From Toxorhynchites rutilus septentrionalis (taxonomy: Eukaryota; Arthropoda; Insecta; Diptera; Culicidae): DNA of 64,000 nt. The translations under genes were made by a program, and so were the position numbers. The notes under the pieces are model-generated. The model was given only the letters and a program-made list of their open reading frames with translations. It was not told where the DNA came from and searched no databases. Of this stretch, positions 34,500 to 44,093 are shown one piece after another. Numbering within the stretch: the first letter of the stretch is position 1; every line of letters starts with the position of its first letter. The DNA lies in NCBI RefSeq assembly GCF_029784135.1, contig NC_073744.1, positions 70,234,593 through 70,298,592 of the forward strand, written 5' to 3'.

Positions 34500-34660
34500 A
34501 TCCATTTTCACAGACAGCTTCTCGTGTCCTCATTCCGCTAATTGTTTTACCGGTTTTCATAAGGTCGGAACAGTCTTCCCGAAGGCCAAGGCCAACCCTG
34601 AGAGATATTATGGAACGAGGTGAGCTAAGCCGGGCAGTACGGCTAAAGCCGTAGTTGACA
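34500..34660 (+). repeat. Second, partial LTR (3' portion)
   Basis: This matches 34222-34376 in order: ACTTCTCGTGTCC / GCTTCTCGTGTCC, a CTTCCCGA phrase, CCGACCCT / CCAACCCT, ACGAGGT, and a GTAGTTGACA end. What follows (GGTTCAGG) is not the tRNA-Lys site. Together with the LTR above it suggests a collapsed or rearranged element with most of the internal region lost. Confidence 0.65.
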
Positions 34661-36949
34661 GGTTCAGGAAGCCCTAATCGTTATCGAGTGATATATCTGG
34701 CATGGTTACGTTTAACTTACAAACATAATATCGAATAGGTGATGTTTCTCGGAATATAATATCTGATCGGCTGGATAGTACACAATTTTATAGATCTTGA
34801 TATCGGGGAGAAGCTCGTTCGTGGCGAAAAAATTCATTTAGTGATGTTTGCGTTTATTTTTAAGACAAGGAAAATATAATATTCCATCGTTCTGTTTTAT
34901 GTTGGCAGATTCACTTATTGAATGTAATGTAATATGCCGAAAAATTTAAATAACAAAAACATTTCCAACGGCAACCAATATGTATCCATTGATTGCCGTT
35001 GACAACCAATGTTTTTGTTGTATGTTGCTGAGGAAATTCACATTGGTACTACTCTTCATTGAAAAGAATATATCGTTCTGAATCATATTTCGGACAACAT
35101 CATACTTCGGACACTTTGAGCTAATATCTTGAAATGCTTCATGCACTGATGATATAATTGTAAAATTAATATCACAATAATATCACAATTGCTTCTGTAG
35201 CAATTGCTTGGTTTCACTATCACTTCATTCGAGAATTACTTTTGAATTTTTACATAATAGGGAAAAAAGTCTACACCACTACTCATTATCGTTTGTGTTT
35301 GACGTTTGTTTAGCGTGAGCACGTAGAATTTACCCGTTCATAAATATTTAAATTTTTCCCGTGTTTCATCAGTTCTCATCATCGTTAACAGTTTACTGTG
35401 ATTGCTTGGTAAGTGTTTCGCAGTTGACTATAAAATATAATCAAGTGTAATGTAATTTTCGCCCAAAAAATTACGAAATAAGGTGTCCGAAATTTTAATT
35501 CAATCTGTCCGAAATTTGATTTAGTGTCCGAAGTTTGATTCTTATTCGCATGATTTGAAAAGCATTTTATTCGATGATTTTCTTATGTTTTCAATCAAAT
35601 AGGTACAAAATCGGAAAGCTTAAAAGCATATTGAGCTAATTTATTAAAAATATCTACCAAATAATACTTGTGCATACAGTTTAGGTCTGTTTTCTGCATC
35701 ATATGCCTTAAGCGTCCGAAATATGATTCGGAACGGTATCATCACAGTCTGCTCAATGCTTACTCTCTCTATCTCTGTTTTTGGAAGCATTCTCTCTGTT
35801 TATTTACGATCAAGGATGGAAAACAAGGGATCATGATGAGATTTACGATTAATCGCAAACTGCACAGATCGCAATCTGTGCAAACTGCGACTAACTATTA
35901 ATCGCCTCCCATCATAACCAAATGATTTTCTTTTGGTAACTCTGAGTTGACCAAAGCATTACTAGACTGAAACTAGTTCGAATAATTGAGTTACTCTCCT
36001 TCCTCGTTTTGTTTACAACTCCTAACAAGAATTTGCTCCATGGGAATGAGTGTCTCTATGGCGTACGCTTTACGATTCTCGCTCTCTCGTCCGGGCGTTA
36101 AATTTTCCTTTCCAAGTGCGTTTACTTCGATGAAACTGGGTAAAATAAAAAAAATGCGCTACAGCAGATAGGACGGCATTAATGTTTAATGTTCCACAGA
36201 GGATTTCTCAGATGGGGTTTAAATTCATCTACAAAAGACTATAAACAATAACCCCCCTCAAATCACTAATTTTATGTGTTAATGTAAATGCGTTATTGGC
36301 CAAGGCTATTACGATATCGAACACGTGGTCTTGCGAGATATATTTTTCCGCCAGCCCAAATACAGAACACTCCTTTCGGGCCCGAGTAAACTTGTGGCTA
36401 GAAAAGACCTTAATTACCTTGAATTAATCAAAAACATAAATTAGCGCAAATATGTCAACATGTGTTTTTGTGTAAGCACGTAAATATTTACTCATAAAAT
36501 TTTAGGATTGTGGAACTCTACATAATTTGTATGCATATAGACTATCCACAGTATGGGGGGCGGAATACTCATACAACTCAAATGGGTAATGATTATCTGC
36601 TATCACAAAGCTGAGAAATTTTTTGACGTTTTGTTTTACTACTGATTCATTCAAAAAAAAAAAAGTCTTATTTTAAAATGTTTTCTTATCCTGAGGCTGG
36701 CTCACCATATTGCACTGCTACTAAAACCGTAGGCTAACCTCAAGGATATTTGTTTTATCCATTTTCGGCGAATAATCAATAGAGTGCCGTGTTATGAAAC
36801 ATCAGAACAATATCAAAAACAACATCACGATCATAAGGTGTTGGTTCGGTTATTCCAGGCCACATTGGAATATATTCCATCTGATCATCTTTAGTAAGGT
36901 TAACGACCTCCAAAAGATAAATTTATCTTGGGAATATTGAATTGATGTT
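34661..36949. other. Unassigned; CCGAAATTTGAT repeats
   Basis: GTCCGAA-(A/T)TTTGAT-like phrases occur in a cluster at 35482-35540 and, inverted, at 35085-35120, with another at 35714; they may be the arms of an old foldback element (about 34920-35740). A segment at 35752-35812 (AATGCTTACTCTCTCT ... CTCTGTTTATTTAC) resembles 38090-38146, so a second dispersed repeat is present. No gene recognised. Confidence 0.4.
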
Positions 36950-37245
36950 CATGACTTCCAGTCGGACGTTTATCCGCTCTGATAATAATTATGTGGTCCT
37001 CACAAAGCATATATTCCAATGCCGTCAGTTCACTTAAATTCTTCGCATACCGTTTGATGATTAGGGAGGATGTTGATAATCATTTTCTGCGATACCTATT
37101 GTTCCAACAGTATTTATTCGACAATATGGAGATTGAATACCTGAAATTAACCAGATTCAACCAAACATATCTGCGGACAAAGCAGTATGTACTCTCAAGA
37201 GATGCAACAAGTTTGAAGGGATATGAAAAAAAACATTGGTCGTTC
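36950..37245 (+). pseudogene. Helitron Rep (Helitron-like N domain) remnant
   Basis: The frame 36991-37308 contains FAYRLMIREDVDNHFLRYLL, a gap, then EIEYLKLTRFNQTYLRTKQY and LSRDA. These are in the order and spacing of the Helitron-like N domain of RepHel proteins (family pattern: FAYRLMIR, then an LFQQ-VDM-type stretch, then RLNQ-LR-Y-LRDA). RepHel nicks and copies DNA by rolling-circle replication. The HUH nuclease motif and the helicase are not seen; the match ends near 37240. The copy is a fragment. Confidence 0.65.
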
Positions 37246-40200
37246 AATAAATCTACTGCCACATATGTCGGAAGTCAACGATATATAAATAACATATGTC
37301 CATACTAATTCATTACATTTATTTGCAACGAAAAACGTAACCACACAGAATTTAATTGATCAAATATGTGATCCGTTTTATCTACAAAATAAAAAAGGAT
37401 CTTAAATTCCATTGAATTCGAAAAGTGTTTCGTGAAATCACTAATTGAATTATTGAATTATATTATTATTAGAAAAAAATATTTCAAGAGAAATGTGATT
37501 GTTCAGAATTATTGGATTCTAAAAAACGATTTTGGGCGGGATGAGATTTGCCCAAATCTGCTGGTAATAAAATTAATCAATTGCATCCATTACCCGTCTG
37601 CTGTTTATCGGGCGACGACACGAGACTGAGTCAGCCACTCACTGTGGTCAGTGCAATAGAGAATTAAAAATCCCTCGATGAGTGTCGTAAGATTTCAGTT
37701 GATCGTCTCTTGTACACTTTCCGATCAAGAACTCATCATCCGCTCTATGGGATGGGATTAATCGTTTGTGGCTTGCACTCACGATAAACCTTGAGTAGTA
37801 GAAGTAATGCTTCGAGAGTGCATACAGTGGGGATTCCTCTTTCATATTGCTTTTTTGAGATCTTGGTAGCTCACCGTTCCAAGTATTCTCTCTGTGTACA
37901 TATGAAGGATAAAAGAGCATCGCCTGCTGGGGGTGATTTAAAAACATCCGACTAGAGGGATATACTTATTCATTGATCGTTGAATGTAATTTTTTACCAT
38001 CACTGTTTACGATAATTGTATGTAACTTATGCAACAATCCGAAATCGAGCGGCAAACGATTGTTTTCGTAGCCAGCTGACATGTCATCGCAAATGCTTAT
38101 TGCTAACTCTCTCTCTGTTTTTGTTAACATACTCTCTATTTATTTACACCGCGCTATTGGACACGAATTTGTTTAGCGCTTTTATTTCTAGTGATTTTAT
38201 TTTTAGTGATATTGTTTGAAGTTTATTTTTACACCCACTGTCAATTTCATCTTGATTATTCAAGATGCCAGAGTTGAATTTCATTTAAGCCAAATGAATA
38301 TCAGCTGTTTGTTTACTTTCAACCTGATGCAGCTGTGTGCGGTTGGTTTTTATTTGTGCCGTTGTTACCGTCTCGCCAAACAAAAATCCTGCGCGATTTC
38401 TTGCAAAGTTCGTTTCATCGAACTCCGGCGTTTTTGTTCTCTAAATGGTCCAGCCTGACTATTTCTTTTTTATTTTTGAATTTTGACTCAAAATCAATGC
38501 TAGAACGAATATCGTTTCGAATGAGATGAATATAGATATGTTGCTTCTGATATTCAAAGTATAAATAACAGGGAAGTTATGAACCCCACTCAATGCCGCA
38601 TTCATCCATTATAGCAAATTTGTTCATGCTTCAGCGATATGAACAGAATGAACTCGTTTGTTATTATCATAAATATAATGAGGGCAGTGCGTTTCAAGCT
38701 GAACAAAAGTCATTTACACTGGAATAGAATCATATTCGTTGCTCGTGAATATTTGCTGATATTCTAAGACACTGGCTCGACTAGACCTAGACGGAACCAT
38801 CATAAAACTTTCGCAAACGAAGCGCCGCCTGAGTGCAATTCAATTGAAGCACGTATCTAAGCTTATTGAAGCAATTATTTCGTAAGCATCAAACTTTCTA
38901 AGCGCTACTTCAATGTGTTTAGAAAATTTTGTTTCTTGTAAAAGTTTAATGCACAATTAAATTTGAGACTTCGTAGGACATCAGTCCATGTTTTGCGCCC
39001 GCCTAATGTCTTTTGTTGTCGTTACGGAATGGAAAAACGTGCCGTTTCGACATCTCCGGGGATAGCTTTTCCGTGTGATTTATCGCCCTTCCGATGCATG
39101 CGCTTCTTCTTCCCGCGGACCGGAACAAACGTTGGAGACCACCAAAGTCCAAAAGCCCCAACCGCGTGGAAATTGTTGTCGTAAATTAGAATTTGTTTTG
39201 GTCTGTTGTTCCGCCGTTTGCCACAAGAGCTACAACAACACATTCCGCAAGTGCTCTGCGCCGCCGTCTCTGTAAGTCGTGTAATGGAACGCTGCAGAAC
39301 TTCGTCCAAAAACTCATCGAAGTGCTCTGCTCGTATGGCTATCAGTGGCGCAGTAGATATGAACATATCCATATATACCGCCGCTCGATAGGAATGGGGC
39401 GGAATATCTCAACATGAGGACAACATCTTTCATGGAATACTAAACTGGAAGGGATTGCTGCTGACATTTATGACATTATTTGCCGAGAGAAAGGTAAAAG
39501 AAGAAAAATGGAAAATTGATGCTTTTCTCCTAGATGTCCCACTCGCCGAGACACGGAACAAAAGTACTCCCGCTCCGCTCCCCTTTTTTATGGATTTGCC
39601 GCTGCACTTACTGAGCGCCTGTAATGGATCCATGGGGCTGTAATAAGATGATAGGTATTATTGATTTTTATATAATCGATTTCTGATTTTGCTATCATTT
39701 GCCGGTGGAGTGGATAATATAATGCCTTCGCGATGAGCATTTCAGCCCTAGGAGAGAAGTAATAGAATTTGGAAGCACTTTACCGTGACAGCGTTCCACA
39801 TCGAGACACAGGCAGCGAAGGATAATAGAAATTGGCTCCAATCTCGGTGCCTGGAGATCAACAACAATGAAAAAGTTGTTTGACAAACTCCACATAATAG
39901 AAATATAGAGTTAGAGAAGCGCACTATTTATATCTGTCCTCTATTACGATCTTCACGAACAGGAAAACACTATTCAGTATTGAGTTGCCGTGTAATTGGG
40001 TTGCTATTATTTTTGTCCATCTCTTCCAGATAATGGTAAATTCCATCGTCTTGTAACAGTTTTGGTATAACAAGGGAACAATAAGTTTTAATGCGCTATC
40101 AATTATTTTCTTTATTATCAACCTATTCGATAACGTTTGTCCGAATACCATTTAGCCGAAACACGTTTAGCCGAATGATGAAATTTAAAAATAATGCGGG

Positions 40201-40734
40201 AGAATTCATCGTTCCATTTATACGATTTGACACCATTTTCAGGTTGTTTTTAGGTCATAGAATCGCAAATTGAAATGAAACATAAATATAAACAAATGGT
40301 CTTAATTGCCACGAATCTGGCTTTTCTCTGTCTTTATTGTTTAAATTTTATTTCCGGCATATGTCTACTCCGGCTGGTTAGGAGAAAGTTCAATCGGGAA
40401 ATCCAATTTTCGATCACTTTTTGCAGTAATGAATGCCGTATATCTGTGATAACGTCTGCGTTCTATCGCCGTAAACCAAAGACTTCACGTAGACCTACAA
40501 AATATAATAGTCCAACGATGTTATTGGATTTGTAATTTAATTCGTTCCATTTCCACAAAAGCTGCCATACATAGTCGACGGTGACAGTAGATTTTTTTGT
40601 TGAATCGTAAAGTGTCGACATTTGTAAATAGACCAAATATTGTTCACAAGTCTTTAAGTTTTGCACAACAAGTTTAATTTTTACTGCGTTGAAAATGCCG
40701 AATTTCATTGCTAAAAAGCACCATTTGCTGGAAG
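37246..40734. other. Unassigned, mostly single-copy-looking
   Basis: No gene is recognised in 3.5 kb. 38960-39640 is GC-richer, with a 116-codon frame on minus (39372-39022; it includes a cysteine cluster CGMCCCSSCG) and overlapping plus frames; this could be an exon remnant, but there is no known domain and no clear splice pair. 40130-40180 has the phrase GTTTGTCCGAATACCATTTA ... CGTTTAGCCGAATG, a small repeat of a kind common in insect intergenic DNA. Confidence 0.35.
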
Positions 40735-41945
40735 TTTTGATTTTCTGATTCCATTGCACAATGGTCCAGCAGATGTATTCAAGTGGCAATTAGCATTTAG
40801 AGCTCGACAGTAATTCTCTAGACAAAAACTGTCTTCGGCAAAGTTGTTACAGACGATAGAGCACTTATTTTTATGTTATCAAAAATAGAGTGACCAAAAT
40901 TGTCCATGAAATAAAAAATCAAATTTTCCTATCTTTATAGATAGAGGTAAACATAGCTCGACAATGTTGTAGTCCTAGTTATTTGAGACAGAACAAAGAT
41001 TTTTTCTATCTCTTGAAATAACCGATATAGCGCTTTTTTCTAAGTTACGTTAGGGTCACCACGAAAAAAACTGTGTTTTGCTCTAACTTTTATATTTCAA
41101 ATTCTACATACAAACTGTCTTTGGAAGAGTTTTAGAGCTTACGAATACAAATATTTTGCGATGCAGAACTTGTCAATATATAGAAATTCTACATACAAAC
41201 TGTCTTTGGAAGAGTTTTAGAGCTTACGAATACAAATATTTTGCGATGCAGAACTTGTCAATATATCAACTTCACTCAAAGTTATTGATATTTCTTCCCA
41301 AAAAATACGCTCTCTTCAATTATTTGTCATTATTTCTGGGGCAAACATAAACAAAGTTTATTGACGGTATCTGAAAGAATATATTTCACTCTACATGATG
41401 TGTGATTTTCAATACTATGTTATTTTTTGTGTTTGAGTAAATTTAAATTGAAATCATGAGTTTTTGGGTAGAAAAACATCGATAACTTTAAGTTGGATTA
41501 AGATATTGACAGGTTCTGCATCGCAAAATGTTGGTATTGATAAGCTTTAAAAGTCGTACGAAGACAGTTTTGATGTAGAATTTGATATATAAAAGTTAAA
41601 GCAAAAAACCGTTTTTTCATGGTCACCCTAATGTAACATGGAAAAAAAGCGCTAAATCGATTATATTAAAAGACAAAAAAAAGCTTTGTTCTACAAAGTT
41701 GTTTAAAATAACTGGGGCTATAACATTGTCGAACTATGTTTATTTATCTATAAATATAAGAAAGTTATATTTTTTTATTTCATCGACAATTTTGGTCACC
41801 CTATTTTTGATAACATAAAAATGTGCGTTCTATCATATGTAACAACTTTGTCGAAGACAGTTTTTGTCTCGAGAATAACTGTCGAGCTCTAAATGCTAAT
41901 TTCCACTTAAATACATCTCCTGGACCATTGTGCATTGGAAGAAAA
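40735..41945. mobile_element. Large foldback element (arms about 450-540 bp)
   Basis: 40735-41275 and 41500-41945 are inverse copies. Matching blocks, from outside in: TTCCATTGCACAATGGTCCA / TGGACCATTGTGCATTGGAA; ATTAGCATTTAGAGCTCGAC / GTCGAGCTCTAAATGCTAAT; the phrase around AAACTGTCTTC; AGAGTGACCAAAATTGTC / GACAATTTTGGTCACCCT; TTGCGATGCAGAACTTGTCA / TGACAGGTTCTGCATCGCAA. The central spacer is about 225 bp. The left arm has an internal 85-bp tandem duplication. No transposase. The element ends are not sharply defined. Confidence 0.8.
41099..41270. repeat. 85-bp perfect tandem duplication
   Basis: Two direct copies (41099-41183 and 41184-41268, period 85) of a segment that starts AAATTCTACATACAAACTGT and ends TTGTCAATATAT. 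The copies are identical by eye. The right arm of the foldback has one diverged inverse copy, so the duplication came after the arms formed. Confidence 0.9.
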
Positions 41946-42160
41946 GGGGAACTGCGATATCGAAGAAGAAGATCTTTGTCGAACTGCATTATTTTCTTCT
42001 ACCAAATTTCTATAAACAGAATTAGTTTTTTAGCACCTTGACCGACGCTCGTTAGAGTATTTAATAGCTACTAGATGAAACTTGTTCAGGTTCTGATGAA
42101 CTTTTGAAAAAAAAATTGTAACTTTGTTCGATGGTCCTCGATCAAACCGTTTGCTCCGTT
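41946..42160. other. Unassigned
   Basis: Short stretch, no feature recognised. Confidence 0.5.
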
Positions 42161-42694
42161 AAAACTCTTAATAATCAGCCATTCCATGTCAAACCGATAT
42201 ATGTGATGGTTCTCGGATTTTCGTGAAATGTGGTATATTTGTTATTTATCGCACCAGTATTTTTTTATTTTTTCATCAGGGTGCCCATTTCTATTTTGGG
42301 GTGGTCCGAAAAATCCATATTTTCGCCTCTTTCTCAAAAATTTACTTTTTTAGAAAATTCATAACTTTTGAACAACTGGACCGATCCAGATGATCGATAT
42401 ATTTGATTAATATTATGCTTGCCATACATTTGGGTTATATTTTCGTCATTATTGATTGTATTGTTTTTTTTATGTTTTCGTGGCTTTGGAGTAGAGGGCA
42501 CTATATCTTTTAAATATGTTTTTCTTGAAATCTGAGGACTTTTTACATAACATATCCAAAAGTCAGAGATGTAATTTTTTTCGTTTTTAAGTTATGATTT
42601 TTCAAAGCAAACCGATGGTTAAAAAAAATCAAATTTGTCCCCCTTTTTTCCACTACAAAAATTGAACTACTGGGCCGATTCAGATGATCGCATA
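42161..42694 (+). repeat. Tandem ~290-bp repeat, left of the gypsy insertion
   Basis: The phrase CTGG(A/G)CCGAT(C/T)CAGATGATCG occurs near 42377 and 42669, each after a run like AAAATT. The array goes on to the right of the retrotransposon at 51273, where ACATTTGG, TTATTGATTGTGTTAG and ACATAACATATCCA repeat phrases from 42420-42560 in the same order. The gypsy element therefore inserted inside one unit. Confidence 0.7.
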
Positions 42695-43669
42695 TGTTAC
42701 TGTTTCATTTTGTAGGCTCTAGTGTATATTTATAAACATAATGATAACGCTCTGAAACAGAACTATATATGTAAAGTATGAAAACATTTTAGTACAACAC
42801 ACAACACACACAACACACACACCTACCTTCTAAAAGCTGCAGTGCCTGGTGCGCAACTCGAAGATCATAAAAAAAGAGGAATATAAATGGTTAAAAAAAG
42901 AAGATAAAAGCTGTCAGGAAAAAGAGGAAGAAAAATCATAAATTACTTGGTAGGTGTAATTGTTACAAGCTGCCATTTCCTGGTTTAGATCCGTACTGAA
43001 AGCACGATTTTAAAAAGTGTATTCTAGTATTCTACAGTTATACCACAGAATACTTTAGAACAAAAGAAAGTGTGCTTAGGAAAATTGTAAGAATCAGGTA
43101 GGATTCCAAAAAGGACCATAGAAGATTTAATCCAGTTATCAAACTAGCGGCAGTAGCCTTATACCTCCCTCTTTGTTAGGGTCCGTTATATCATCCGCTG
43201 GAAACCTCCAGTGAACAGCACGGGAGAAATCTCTCGCTCTTAGCACGGAGTTTAAAACCAAACTTGCTTTAGCTGGTCCCCAGCAAAGCTTTGGGCGATC
43301 GTGACATCGTCATCCCGAGACCCGAGAGGAACTCAATCGCCAGGACATTGATACCCCGCCACCACGTGCATCAGGAGCAGCAGCAGCCGGCCGGCCGTCT
43401 CGACACACTACACACCCACACAGCAGCCATTGTATAATAGGTAACAATAAAAAAAATATACTTACCTGTTTTATATTGGTGATAATCCGAGCCCTTGACA
43501 CGCTAAATCACCTCGATCACGAGGAAAGCCGACCCTGAGAGCTACAGGCCTCAAGCTCGAGCTAGCCACCAAAAAAGAGGCCTTGAGAGCCCAACCTCAA
43601 CGATCCCCGAGGCTCAGACCAGGGATCGAGGGTTAGAGGGAGGTCCGTCTGACCCCTATGAGAGTAATA
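42695..43669 (+). repeat. 5' LTR (975 bp)
   Basis: It starts TGTTAC and ends GTAATA, so the ends are a short imperfect inverse pair rather than the usual TG...CA. A TATAAA lies at 42882-42887 and an AATAAA at 43446-43451; these may serve as promoter element and polyadenylation signal, but the transcript ends cannot be fixed from sequence. The 63-codon frame on minus (43501-43310) also occurs in the other LTR and is not regarded as a gene. Confidence 0.95.
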
Positions 43670-43671
43670 AT

Positions 43672-43682
43672 TGGCGCCCAAC
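43672..43682 (+). other. Primer-binding site (tRNA-Lys type, 11 nt)
   Basis: TGGCGCCCAAC begins two bases after the LTR. It matches the first 11 bases of the complement to tRNA-Lys 3' end; the older LTR at 34379 has all 18. After that the match stops (ATACAAG). Confidence 0.75.
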
Positions 43683-44093
43683 ATACAAGATTGAAAGCGG
43701 TCAAGAGCTCAAGATTAACCAACATTTTCGGAGCGTTGTAGGTGTTAGGTTAGGAGCAGGTACTCTAAAGTGAGCCTAAAGTATTCGGATAGTGCATGAA
43801 CACTATTTCGCGGCAAATATACATTTCTATTTAAGAAGTGCTTCCTAGTGCGCGTACGTTAACGAAAGTGAACTGATTTGCGAGGTTAGAATCAAATAGC
43901 GGATGTTTTTTTCGGAGAAATTGAGTGAACGAATGAAAGAGTGATTAACGGGTCTTGATTCAAATTAATTTACCAAATATTACCTTGTTTCGGATTGAAT
44001 TAAAATACAGCGATTCAAATATCATTTATTCAGATTTTCATACAAAAGAATCGTATACAGAGAGTTGAGTGATCACAACGCGTTACTTACACA

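Noticed and set aside
39022..39372. 116-codon frame with a cysteine cluster as a zinc-finger gene
   Set aside because: The cysteines do not have zinc-finger spacing with histidines and there is no start or splice context to support it.
43310..43501. 63-codon frame inside both LTRs
   Set aside because: It is present twice only because LTRs are copies; it is opposite to the element and has no motif.
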